A stretch of 64,000 nucleotides of DNA from Gemmatimonadota bacterium (GTDB lineage: Bacteria > Gemmatimonadota > Gemmatimonadetes > Longimicrobiales > Gaopeijiaceae), in NCBI GenBank assembly GCA_022823145.1, contig JAJDXS010000077.1, forward strand, positions 1 through 64,000, read 5' to 3'. A program made the position numbers and the translations under genes. The notes under the pieces were generated by a model. That model did not search any database. It was not told the origin of the DNA and was given only the letters and a program-made list of their open reading frames with translations. Shown in pieces: positions 36,843 to 45,022 of the stretch; the first letter of the stretch is position 1; each line of letters starts with the position of its first letter.

Positions 36843-38155
36843 TGCGTCCCCTGGGAACTCGTCTGCGGCATCCGCTTCACAACCACCGTGTGCTCACCCA
36901 GTTCACCGGTCTCAATGAAAGCCACCAGGCCTTCGGGCCCGAAGGCGGTCGGCATGGGCGTGTCGGCGGGATAGCTTCCCAGATATCTGCCGTCCCGTGT
37001 CAGCACGTCAATGGGGCCTTGGCTGAAGATGTCGTTGCCCCGCCGCCGCACCCATATCTTGCCCTCCCACGTGGTGCGTAGGTCGAGGATCACGGGAACT
37101 TCGTCGGCGGCCGGCGTTGCCTCCAGAATGGCCCGTGTCGACCTGAGCGCAGCCTCCTGCATCCAGTCGTCCATGACGCCCACCACCGTCTCACCGGTGC
37201 TCGCGTTCGTTATCATCCTGGACCTTTGGCCTCCAGCCTCCAATCTCATGACATATGCTTCCATATGCCGCTCGATCTCTGCCGCCAGGATCCGGTCGGT
37301 CACCGGCTCGGGCTGGAATGGACGGGTCAGAATCCGGCGCACGGTGCCGTCCGGATCCACGACCTTGATCGCATAGGTCGAGGAATCCGAGAAGACCATG
37401 CCACCGCCTGGAAGCGGACCCACCAACAACTCGGGATCGAAGGTTCGGGGAGGCGGAGTCTGGCCTTCCATGAGAAGGTTGCGCCCGGCCACCTCCAGCC
37501 TGGCAAAGGAAGGGGGCGCCCAGCCAAGGGCGACCGTGTCCCAGACCGCAGTGTCCCGGTCCAGACCGATTCGAAGGATCGGACGTCTCCCCGGCGCGCC
37601 CGTGTCCCGCGCCGACCGCCCCGGCTTGAAACGATCCACCCATCCGGACAGGATCACGGCGTCGTCTTCACCGCGAAGCGTATGGAAGCGGCCCCTCATT
37701 CCCAGGAGGTCGTCTCCCACGCGCACGCCTCGGTCGAACCCGCCATTGCTGTTGAAGATCTGGAAGGCGCGATGTCGCGCAATGTCGCTAACGACAACCC
37801 GTCCGTCGTCCAGAACCGCCAGTTGCCGCGGGAAGTCGAACTCGCCCGGACCGTCGCCCTGCCGCCCTATCGTCCTGACGTGAGCGCCGTCACGGTTGAC
37901 AACCATCACCGTGAACGCGTCGATGTCCAGCAGGTAGACGTTGCCCGCAACATCGAAGGCGGCTTCGAAGATCCTCCCGAACTGCTCCCAGTCCTCTCCT
38001 GTGAGCGACCCGACGCGATACGCCAACTCGAAGTCGGCTTGGAGCCGGCGGTCCTCGCCTGGCAACTCGATGACCTCCTGGGCCCCAAGAGACCCGGCCG
38101 TAGCGAGCAAGCACGCCACATGTAAACCCGACCTTACATATCGTAAGCTTGACAT
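36836..38155 (-). CDS. 6-bladed beta-propeller exported protein, tandem copy 1 (first in array)
   Basis: A 439-residue propeller with signal peptide [20 protein letters not shown], then [20 protein letters not shown]. The frame is open far upstream into the HupE-like gene, but the ATG at 38155 was chosen because it matches the starts of copies 2 and 5 exactly. Blade motifs include [10 protein letters not shown] and [19 protein letters not shown]. The C-terminal signature is [20 protein letters not shown]. It follows the HupE-like gene by 68 bp on the same strand and leads the five-gene run, whose members overlap or nearly touch. The TGTAA/TTAC element lies over its 5' end. Confidence 0.83.
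   Translation of the reverse strand: MSSLRYVRSGLHVACLLATAGSLGAQEVIELPGEDRRLQADFELAYRVGSLTGEDWEQFGRIFEAAFDVAGNVYLLDIDAFTVMVVNRDGAHVRTIGRQGDGPGEFDFPRQLAVLDDGRVVVSDIARHRAFQIFNSNGGFDRGVRVGDDLLGMRGRFHTLRGEDDAVILSGWVDRFKPGRSARDTGAPGRRPILRIGLDRDTAVWDTVALGWAPPSFARLEVAGRNLLMEGQTPPPRTFDPELLVGPLPGGGMVFSDSSTYAIKVVDPDGTVRRILTRPFQPEPVTDRILAAEIERHMEAYVMRLEAGGQRSRMITNASTGETVVGVMDDWMQEAALRSTRAILEATPAADEVPVILDLRTTWEGKIWVRRRGNDIFSQGPIDVLTRDGRYLGSYPADTPMPTAFGPEGLVAFIETGELGEHTVVVKRMPQTSSQGTQW
38121..38146 (-). promoter_or_regulatory. TGTAA-N8-TTAC-N5-GTAA element, copy at propeller 1
   Basis: TGTAA at 38121-38125, TTAC at 38134-38137 and GTAA at 38143-38146. It lies over codons 4-12 of the gene starting at 38155, the first of the propeller array. 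Its low GC contrasts sharply with the flanking sequence. Confidence 0.5.
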
Positions 38156-38223
38156 TACTACTGCGTTCTCCTGGGTCTCCACCGCGGTACCGCTTCCGAC
38201 ATACGTTGGTCGAATCGGGGGGC

Positions 38224-39705
38224 TTACTCCGGTGGCTGCCCGGAGGCCGCCGCCCGCTCCGCCCCCGACGCACTCTCCACCCCGCGCCTCGCCGCCCTCC
38301 ACTTCGCCAGCCGCCGATACGCCTCCCCCAGCCCCCACCCCACCGCCACCACGATCAGCAGCAGCGCCACCCACCTGAGCAGAGCCGCTCCGAACACCGC
38401 GTCGAGCGCCGGAAGCTGGAAGTTGTAGGCGCTGAGCACGCCCCAGCGCTCGGCCATCCAGTGCCAGCTCGTGTGGGCGACGAGGGCCGAGACCAGGATG
38501 GCGCCGGTGCGCTCCGGGATCACCTTCGCGAAGAGCAGCGCGAGCCCCGGCACCATGATCAGGAGCGCGAAGAGCTGTCCGAACTCCACGCCGAGGTTGA
38601 AGCCGAGGAGGGACGTGAAGAGGTGCGAGCCCGCGAACTGGAGCGATTCGCGCAGCAGGAAGGAGAAGCCGAAGCCGTGCACGAGGCCGAAGCCGAATGC
38701 CCACATCCAGCGCCGTTTCTGCGTTTTGGCGACGATGTTCTCGAGCGCCATGAAGACGATGGACGCCGCGATGAGCGTCTCGATCAGCGGAGGGAACCAG
38801 AGCGCGTTGGGGGCGAGGCCGAGCACTGAGGCGCCCAGCGTGATCGAGTGGGCCGCGGTGAAGGCGGTTACGACGGAGACCAGAGGCCAGAAGCGCCGCA
38901 TCGGGATGACCAGGCAGAGCAGGAACAGGAGGTGGTCGATCCCGTCCAGGATGTGCGCGAAGCCGAGCACGACGAAACGCAGGAACGCCTGGTGCCACCG
39001 GGGGTCGAGGCGGACGCGGCCCGGGTTCCCCGTGTACTGGTAGACGCGCTCCGCGCCCTCCGGCGTGACGAAGCGCAGCACGGTCGTGGTGCGGATCCCC
39101 AGGTGCGCCCAGGCGGGGTCGATCGAGAAGCGCGAATCGGCCAACTGGACCGGGGTCTCCAGCACCACGTCGAGCATGGCCTGTTCGAGGATCAGGTCGA
39201 TGCCGGCACCGAGCGGCGGGGCGCTGATGTGGGCGAGGGCGCGGTCGTAGTCGGCGAAGGAGGGATCGGAGGGCAGCGAGATGCGCGCCCCGGTAACGAC
39301 GGGCGCGGGCAGCGGGGTGGATTCCTCGAATAGCGCCACGTAGCTGGCGATCCAGATCGTCGCCTGGTCGGCCAGCAACTCGCTCGCCTCCTCGATTTCG
39401 ACGTAGCCGGGGCCGCGGACGGGGAAGTCCACATCGCGCATCGAGGTCAGCGGGACACGGACGACGAGCCGCAGCGTCCCTTCGTCGGCCTTGACGAAGG
39501 CGCGTACCACCACGTCGGCGGGGATCTCGTGGGGGATAGGGGCGGGACGGAGCGAAGCCGCCGCCGGTTCGTGGGGCGCGGGGGCCGTGGCCGGCGTGGA
39601 CCGCGAGACACCGGGAGCCACTGCGGCAGCCGCCCCTGACGAGCTCGCCAGGGTAACCATTCCCACTGCCAGCGCTACAAGACCTGACGTTCCGTGACGC
39701 TTCAT
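38224..39705 (-). CDS. HupE/UreJ-like membrane protein with a long exported N-terminal domain
   Basis: A 493-residue protein of the HupE/UreJ_2 type. After a signal peptide and a Pro/Ala-rich stretch (to about residue 60) comes a soluble beta-rich domain (about 60-225). Then follows a membrane domain of about seven helices with the family blocks [32 protein letters not shown] and FNLGVEFGQ. HupE-type proteins are linked to nickel uptake, but this longer form is widespread without hydrogenase or urease genes, and none is found in this window. The conserved His and Glu residues are compatible with metal handling. It is upstream of and co-directional with the propeller array, possibly in one transcript. 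Confidence 0.78.
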   Translation of the reverse strand: MKRHGTSGLVALAVGMVTLASSSGAAAAVAPGVSRSTPATAPAPHEPAAASLRPAPIPHEIPADVVVRAFVKADEGTLRLVVRVPLTSMRDVDFPVRGPGYVEIEEASELLADQATIWIASYVALFEESTPLPAPVVTGARISLPSDPSFADYDRALAHISAPPLGAGIDLILEQAMLDVVLETPVQLADSRFSIDPAWAHLGIRTTTVLRFVTPEGAERVYQYTGNPGRVRLDPRWHQAFLRFVVLGFAHILDGIDHLLFLLCLVIPMRRFWPLVSVVTAFTAAHSITLGASVLGLAPNALWFPPLIETLIAASIVFMALENIVAKTQKRRWMWAFGFGLVHGFGFSFLLRESLQFAGSHLFTSLLGFNLGVEFGQLFALLIMVPGLALLFAKVIPERTGAILVSALVAHTSWHWMAERWGVLSAYNFQLPALDAVFGAALLRWVALLLIVVAVGWGLGEAYRRLAKWRAARRGVESASGAERAAASGQPPE

Positions 39706-39775
39706 TTCGCCGTCTCCGACAGGGCCGCTCTACCCGGCGGAGCCGGGGACCACATCAACGGTCGACCCTGGACCC

Positions 39776-39805
39776 TTGGCTGACAAGCGACTGATGCCGT
39801 ACTTT
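39776..39805 (+). promoter_or_regulatory. Possible sigma70-type promoter of the NHL-lectin-creatininase operon
   Basis: TTGGCT (39776-39781), an 18-bp spacer and TACTTT (39800-39805) give a recognisable -35/-10 pair 45 bp upstream of the ATG at 39850. The match is moderate and primary sigma consensus in this group is uncertain. Confidence 0.3.
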
Positions 39806-39849
39806 GCCCCCCTTCCCCAAACTCTGCGTCCCACCAAGGGAGACTCGTC

Positions 39850-41025
39850 ATGAAGCGCAAACTGCTTCTTCTTGCCGCGATCGTCGTGACCATTATCGTC
39901 GCGTGCGTGGCCCAGGACAGTGCCGAACAGACCGCGGCGTCGGACGGCGTGATGGCCCCGATGTTCGAGGTCGATCCGTTCTGGCCCAGGCCGCTGCCCG
40001 ATCACATGGTGCTGGGGTCGGCGATCGGGGTTGGCGTGGACTCGCGTGACCACGTGTTCATCGTGCACCGCGGAAACCTGACCGAACGGACGGAGGGTGG
40101 CGCGGACGCGGATCCGCCGATCGGCGAGTGCTGCCGGGCCGCGCCGCCGGTGCTCGAGTTCGATCCCGAGGGGAACCTGGTGAACTCGTGGGGCGGGCCG
40201 TCGGACGATTACGTGTGGCCCGCGTCGAATCACGGGCTCACGGTCGACCACATGGACAACATCTGGATCGGCGGGAACGGGCCGAACGACACGCACGTGC
40301 TGAAGTTCTCGCGCGACGGCCAGTTCCTGGCCTCCTACGGGGAGCCCGAGGCGGGCCCGGCCGACAGCAACAGCCAGACGCGCTTCAACCGGGTCGCCAA
40401 GCTGGCGTTCGACGCCGAGGCCAACGAGGCGTATCTGGCCGACGGCTACGGGGGACGCCGCGTGGCCGTGCTGGACGCCTCCACCGGCGAGTTCAAGCGC
40501 TACTGGGGCGCCTACGGCAACGAGCCGGACGACACGCGGACGCCGCCGTACGACCCGGACGCGCCGCTGATCCAGCAGTTCCGCACGCCCGTGCACTGCG
40601 CCGATCCGTCGCGGGACGGTCACGTCTACGTATGCGACCGTCCCAACAACCGCGTGCAGGTGTTCACCACGGACGGGACGTTCGTGGACGAGGTGCAGCT
40701 GGCGCCGCGGACTCTGGGGGACGGATCGACGTGGGACGTGGCGTTCTCGCGCGACCCCGAGCAGCAGTACATGTACGTGGCGGACGGGAAGAACATGCGG
40801 GTCTACATCCTGGACCGGCTGAACCTGGAGGTGCTGACCAGCTTCGGCGACGGAGGGCGCCAGCCGGGGCTCTTCTTCGCGGTCCACTCGATCGCGACCG
40901 ACTCGCAGGGCAACATCTTCACGACCGAGACCTACGAGGGGAAGCGCGTCCAGAAGTTCGTCTACATGGGAATGGGTCCCGTGACGGCGGAGCATCAGGG
41001 GGCGCCCTGGCCGACGGGGAATTGA
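39850..41025 (+). CDS. NHL-repeat propeller lipoprotein
   Basis: A 391-residue predicted lipoprotein (lipobox TIIVAC, Cys near residue 19). NHL-type blades are visible: VGVDSRDHVFIVHRG, LTVDHMDNIWIGGNG, GHVYVCDRPNNRVQVFTTDG and DPEQQYMYVADGKNMRVYIL. This is a different propeller group from the array upstream and lacks the GPIDVLT signature. The start has GGGAG about 8 nt upstream. It is the first of seven closely spaced plus-strand genes (to 46203), all encoding exported proteins. Peptidyl-amidating-lyase-type NHL proteins share the fold, but no catalytic residues are recognised here. Confidence 0.8.
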   Translation: MKRKLLLLAAIVVTIIVACVAQDSAEQTAASDGVMAPMFEVDPFWPRPLPDHMVLGSAIGVGVDSRDHVFIVHRGNLTERTEGGADADPPIGECCRAAPPVLEFDPEGNLVNSWGGPSDDYVWPASNHGLTVDHMDNIWIGGNGPNDTHVLKFSRDGQFLASYGEPEAGPADSNSQTRFNRVAKLAFDAEANEAYLADGYGGRRVAVLDASTGEFKRYWGAYGNEPDDTRTPPYDPDAPLIQQFRTPVHCADPSRDGHVYVCDRPNNRVQVFTTDGTFVDEVQLAPRTLGDGSTWDVAFSRDPEQQYMYVADGKNMRVYILDRLNLEVLTSFGDGGRQPGLFFAVHSIATDSQGNIFTTETYEGKRVQKFVYMGMGPVTAEHQGAPWPTGN

Positions 41026-41052
41026 CACACCAATAGAAGGAGCGGTGACACG

Positions 41053-41760
41053 ATGAAGACCTTCCCACTTGCAACCTGCGCCCTGTTTGCCGGCGCACTC
41101 TTCGTGGGGGCCTGTGCGCCGAGCGGCGATGCGCCGGAGGCCGAGGCCGACGCCGAAATGGCCGCCGAAGCCGAAATGGGCCCCATGACCTTCTTCATCA
41201 CCAGCGCGGGGCCGGGAGACGGCGCCAACCTGGGCGGACTCGAGGGCGCCGACGCGCACTGCGAGACGCTCGCGTCGGCTGTGGGTGCGGGCGGAATGGG
41301 CTGGATGGCGTACCTCAGCACAATCAGTGACGACGGGACCGCGGCGGTCAATGCGCGCGACCGGATCGGCATGGGCCCGTGGCACAACCAGGCCGGCGTG
41401 CTGATCGCCAACGACGTCGATGAGCTTCATTCCGAAGCGGCGAACCTCACCAAGGAGTCGATCCTGACCGAGAACGGCGACATGGTGAACGGGCGCGGCG
41501 ACGACCCCAACATGCACGACATCCTGACCGGTTCGAACATGGACGGGACCGCCTTCACCGGCGAGGGCTACGACAACTGCGGCAACTGGACGAGCAACGT
41601 TGAGGACGGAAGCGCGGCCGTGGGTCACCACGACCGGATCGGCGGCGGCCAGAATCCGACCTCCTGGAACTCGGCCCACGCCTCTCGCGGCTGCAGCCAG
41701 GAGAATCTGCAGGGCACCGGCGGAAACGGCTTCTACTACTGTTTTGCGGCGGGCAATTGA
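41053..41760 (+). CDS. Lectin-like secreted lipoprotein
   Basis: A 235-residue predicted lipoprotein (lipobox FVGAC near residue 21), then an acidic Glu/Ala-rich linker and a compact domain starting at MTFFITSAGPGDGANLGGLE. The domain has four conserved cysteines (in DAHCE, DNCGNW, RGCSQ and YYCFA) that could form two disulfides, with a C-terminal fold resembling C-type-lectin or endostatin-like domains. I do not know its ligand. The gene starts 27 bp after the NHL gene with AAGGAG upstream, and its stop overlaps the next start (TGATG), so it sits firmly inside the operon. Confidence 0.65.
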   Translation: MKTFPLATCALFAGALFVGACAPSGDAPEAEADAEMAAEAEMGPMTFFITSAGPGDGANLGGLEGADAHCETLASAVGAGGMGWMAYLSTISDDGTAAVNARDRIGMGPWHNQAGVLIANDVDELHSEAANLTKESILTENGDMVNGRGDDPNMHDILTGSNMDGTAFTGEGYDNCGNWTSNVEDGSAAVGHHDRIGGGQNPTSWNSAHASRGCSQENLQGTGGNGFYYCFAAGN

Positions 41761-42599
41761 TGCGCCTGGCGCCGGCGCTGCCAGTCGCGCTCGCGCTCGC
41801 GGCGTGCACGGCGCAGGAAGCTGCGGAGGCTGATTCCCCGACGACCGCCCAGCCCGCCGAGCCCCGGCAGGTCAACACCGTCTTCATCGAGGAGATGACC
41901 TGGACGGAGATCCGGGATGCGATCGACGCGGGCAAGACGACGGTCATCCTGCCCACCGCCGGGACCGAGCAGAACGGGCCCCACATGGTGATGGGCAAGC
42001 ACCGCTACATCGTTGAAGAGGCCAGCGACCGGATCGCGCGCGAACTAGGTAACGCCCTGGTCGCGCCCGCCGTAACGTATGTGCCGGAAGGCGAGGTGGA
42101 CCCCGCTTCGGGACACATGCGGTACCCCGGGACTATCACGCTCCCGAACGAGTTCTTCATGAAGCTGGTCGAGTACGCCGCTCGCAGTTTCCGTGCCCAC
42201 GGCTTCACCGACATCGTGTTCATCGGCGACAGCGGGGGGAACCAGCGGGGTATGGAGGCGGTCGCGGCCCAGCTGAACGACGAGTGGGGCGGCGACGGCG
42301 CAACCGTGCACTTCATCGGCGACTACTACGCGAACAACGGCTTCCGCGAATGGCTCCTCGAGCAGGGCGAGACGGATGAGACGATCGGTCGCCACGCCGG
42401 CATCTCCGACACCTCGATCCTGCTGTACGTCGACCCGCAGCGCATCCGCCAGGACCAGCTGGCGCCGGGCGGCGGTTTCGAGGACAGCGGCGTGTCGGGC
42501 GACCCGACGCGGGCGTCGGTCGAGTACGGCCGGGTCGGGATGGAGATGCGGGTGGACGCGGCCGTACGGCAGATCCGGGCGGCGATGGGCTCGATGTAG
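41760..42599 (+). CDS. Creatininase-family lipoprotein
   Basis: A 279-residue predicted lipoprotein (LALAAC, Cys near residue 16) of the creatininase family, metal-dependent amidohydrolases that open cyclic amides or act on formamides. The family blocks are TAGTEQNGPHMVMGKHR (metal ligands Glu, His and His near residues 67-78), then FIGDSGGNQRGME and GRHAGISDTS. The mature protein is normal in length. Export of a creatininase-type enzyme is unusual, but it is common for this bacterial group by my recollection. ATG 41760 overlaps the stop of the lectin-like gene. The substrate is unknown; creatinine is not implied. Confidence 0.8.
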   Translation: MRLAPALPVALALAACTAQEAAEADSPTTAQPAEPRQVNTVFIEEMTWTEIRDAIDAGKTTVILPTAGTEQNGPHMVMGKHRYIVEEASDRIARELGNALVAPAVTYVPEGEVDPASGHMRYPGTITLPNEFFMKLVEYAARSFRAHGFTDIVFIGDSGGNQRGMEAVAAQLNDEWGGDGATVHFIGDYYANNGFREWLLEQGETDETIGRHAGISDTSILLYVDPQRIRQDQLAPGGGFEDSGVSGDPTRASVEYGRVGMEMRVDAAVRQIRAAMGSM

Positions 42600-42615
42600 G
42601 GACGGCGGGGGGGCT

Positions 42616-43395
42616 GTGAGCGTCCGGTCGGCGTGGGGGGTGGCGGTCGTCCGCGCGTTGGTTGCGCTGGCCGGTTTCGGGCTGGCCGCAGCGCCCCGCG
42701 CGGCCGCTCAGGACGTGCCGACGTTTACACTCACCGGACAGATCCTGGATGCGCTGAACGAGGTACCCGTGGTCTCTGCCGTCATCAAGGTGCCGGAGCT
42801 CCGACGTTACGCCTTTTCGGATGTGAGCGGGCGCTTCAGCTTCCCCGACTTCCCCCAAGGGACGCGGGACATCGTGGTCGAGATGCTCGGCTACCACACA
42901 TTGGACGGGTCGGTCTCCGTCGCGGACGGAAACGGGCTCCTCCTGCGCCTCAACCCCGACCCTGTCGCGCTCGAGGGGCTTCGGGTGCGGACGCGCTCGG
43001 AACGCCTGTTATCCGACCGCAGACGCCGCATTCCGTACCGTGTCACGACCATCTCGACCGGCATCTTCGCCAACAGTGTCAACCCCGACCCCACCGCGGT
43101 CTTCCGGCGCAACTCCCGTTCGTACATCCTGCCCTGCGCCGAGACCGCCGAAGACGCCGGCGAGCAGATGGCGCCGAGCTGCTACTGGCGCCGAGGCGGA
43201 CCCGCGAAGATCACGGTCTTCCTGGACGAGGGGCGCCTGGAGTCGGGCATGGTTGAACTCGCGATGCTCCCGAAGGAGGACATTCATTCCATGGACTGGA
43301 TCCCGGAGATGGGGGAACTCCGCATCTACACCCGGCACTTCATCGAACGGCTCGACAACACGCGAATCAGCCTGTCGCCGCTGGTGTATCCGTAA
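42616..43395 (+). CDS. Exported carboxypeptidase-regulatory-like plus plug-like protein, copy A
   Basis: A 259-residue exported protein with signal peptide ending near RAAAQ (residue 31). A carboxypeptidase-D-regulatory-like beta-sandwich (about 35-105) has the blocks QILDALNEVPVVSAVIKVPE and GYHTLDGSV. It is followed by a region like the N-terminal plug of TonB-dependent receptors (about 125-250), with FRRNSRSYI, ITVFLDEGRLESGM and DIHSMDWIPEMGELRIYT. No beta-barrel follows; the protein ends shortly after. Two cysteines bracket a short loop (LPCAE and SCYWRR). The start is GTG at 42616. It is the first of three paralogues in a row. Confidence 0.68.
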   Translation: MSVRSAWGVAVVRALVALAGFGLAAAPRAAAQDVPTFTLTGQILDALNEVPVVSAVIKVPELRRYAFSDVSGRFSFPDFPQGTRDIVVEMLGYHTLDGSVSVADGNGLLLRLNPDPVALEGLRVRTRSERLLSDRRRRIPYRVTTISTGIFANSVNPDPTAVFRRNSRSYILPCAETAEDAGEQMAPSCYWRRGGPAKITVFLDEGRLESGMVELAMLPKEDIHSMDWIPEMGELRIYTRHFIERLDNTRISLSPLVYP

Positions 43396-43467
43396 GCAGG
43401 CACACCCGGTCGGCGTATGCGGAACCGAGTGCGGGAAGAGCGGCCACGGAACACGGAGAACCATCGT

Positions 43468-44241
43468 ATGAGGGTGCGGCCACGTTCGCGGGCAGTGTGG
43501 ATTGCCGTGTGTGCCACCGCCGTGCTGGCCCGTGTCGCGGCCGGTCAGGACACGATTCCGCCGGTGCCGACCTTCACCCTCGCCGGCCGGATCGTCGACG
43601 CCTTGAACGAGCGGCCGATCATCTCCGCGGTTATCAAGGTTCCCGAACTCAGACGCTACGTCTTCTCCGACGTGAACGGGCGCTTTTCCTTGTCCGGGTT
43701 TCCGGAAGGGACCTGGGAGATTGTGGTCGAGATGCTGGGATACCAGACTCTTGACGGACCGATCACCGTTTCCGAGGGGAACGGTCTGCTGCTGCGATTG
43801 AACCCGGACCCGGTCGCCCTGGAGGGCCTGGAGGTCCGGACGCGTTCCGCCGCGCTGCTCGATCGCCGCAGGCGCCGCTACCCGTTCCGCGTGACCACGA
43901 TCTCGCCTCGGAAGATCGCCGAGACCATCAATGCCGATCCGGCTGCGATCTTCAGGCGGAACGCGAACTCGATGGTGACTTCGTGTATCGACGGTTCCGG
44001 CTTTCTGACACTGGGAGCCTGCTACTACAGGAGAGCCCGAAAGACGCAGATCAAGGTCTTCCTCAATGAAGGGGAACTGGTGGGCGGAATGAACGAACTG
44101 TCGATGTTCCCGGCCCAGGACATCCACTCGATGGACTGGCTCAAGGATATCGGCGAACTTCGTGTTTACACGCATTGGTTCATCGAGCGACTCAACACCT
44201 CGGGAACGAGACTGGGGCCTTTCAGGTGGCCGATAGGCTGA
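43468..44241 (+). CDS. Exported carboxypeptidase-regulatory-like plus plug-like protein, copy B
   Basis: A 257-residue paralogue of copy A with the same order: signal peptide (to about residue 26, VAAGQ), regulatory-like domain with RIVDALNERPIISAVIKVPE, and plug-like part with AIFRRNANSM, IKVFLNEGELVGGM and DIHSMDWLKDIGELRVYT. The cysteine pair is retained (TSCID and GACYYRR). ATG 43468 was preferred over ATG 43417, as it begins directly at the positively charged signal-peptide head and has GGAG about 9 nt upstream. The distance to copy A is 72 bp. No barrel is present. Confidence 0.68.
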   Translation: MRVRPRSRAVWIAVCATAVLARVAAGQDTIPPVPTFTLAGRIVDALNERPIISAVIKVPELRRYVFSDVNGRFSLSGFPEGTWEIVVEMLGYQTLDGPITVSEGNGLLLRLNPDPVALEGLEVRTRSAALLDRRRRRYPFRVTTISPRKIAETINADPAAIFRRNANSMVTSCIDGSGFLTLGACYYRRARKTQIKVFLNEGELVGGMNELSMFPAQDIHSMDWLKDIGELRVYTHWFIERLNTSGTRLGPFRWPIG

Positions 44242-44257
44242 CCAGGGAGGCACCGTC

Positions 44258-45022
44258 ATGAGGGCTCCAGGCGCAACGCGGTTGGTCACGCTGGTCCTGC
44301 TGGCGGGTTTGGTACCGTGGAGGGACGCGGCCGGCCAGGACAGCATTGCAGCGCCTTCCACCTTCACTCTGACCGGCCAGATCGTCGACGCGCTCAACGA
44401 ACGGCCCGTGATCTCGGCCGTGATCAAGCTGCCCGAACTCCAGCGCTTCGTGTTCTCCGACGTGAACGGGCGTTTTTCGGTGCCCGAGTTTCCCGTTGGA
44501 ACGTGGGAAATCGTCGTGGAAATGCTGGGATACCACACCCTGGAGGGATCGTTTACGGTCGCCGAGGGAAACGGGCTCGTGCTGCGGCTGAACCCGGATC
44601 CCGTTGCGCTGGAGGGGTTGCGCGTGCAATCGCGGGCCGATGGGCTGCTCGAGCGGAGGCGCCGCCGCTATCCCTATCGTGTCGACCATATCTCGCCGCA
44701 GGACATTGCCAACGCGATCAATCCCGATCCAGTCGCGATCTTCAGCCGGTACGCCAGGGTGCCCCTTCGGTCATGCTACTGGGGTCCGACTGACATGCCG
44801 TTTGGCTGCTACGACCGGAGGGGACGCGTTATGGGGATGAGGGTCCTGCTCGACGATGCACCACTGCTCGGCGGCTTGATGGAACTGCAGATGTTTCCGG
44901 CGGACCACATTCACTCGATGGACTGGGTGCCCGGCAAGGGACTATATGTCTACACCAGATTCTTCATCGAACGTCTGAACGAGTCACGCATGCGGCTTAT
45001 GCCCTTCGACCCCTTCGAGTGA
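44258..45022 (+). CDS. Exported carboxypeptidase-regulatory-like plus plug-like protein, copy C
   Basis: A 254-residue third paralogue. After the signal peptide (to about residue 28, DAAGQ) come QIVDALNERPVISAVIKLPE and GYHTLEGSF, then AIFSRYARVPL, MRVLLDDAPLLGGL and HIHSMDWVPGKGLYVYTRFF. The conserved cysteines remain (RSCYW and FGCYDRR). An RRRRR-type basic run precedes the plug-like half in all three copies. A GGGAGG site lies 8 nt before the ATG. Its TGA overlaps the GTG start of the di-heme cytochrome gene (GTGA), tying this protein family to an envelope redox enzyme. Confidence 0.68.
   Translation: MRAPGATRLVTLVLLAGLVPWRDAAGQDSIAAPSTFTLTGQIVDALNERPVISAVIKLPELQRFVFSDVNGRFSVPEFPVGTWEIVVEMLGYHTLEGSFTVAEGNGLVLRLNPDPVALEGLRVQSRADGLLERRRRRYPYRVDHISPQDIANAINPDPVAIFSRYARVPLRSCYWGPTDMPFGCYDRRGRVMGMRVLLDDAPLLGGLMELQMFPADHIHSMDWVPGKGLYVYTRFFIERLNESRMRLMPFDPFE

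Noticed and set aside
38224..39705. Hydrogenase or urease accessory locus, from the HupE/UreJ-like gene
   Set aside because: No hydrogenase, urease or nickel-chaperone gene lies anywhere in the window.
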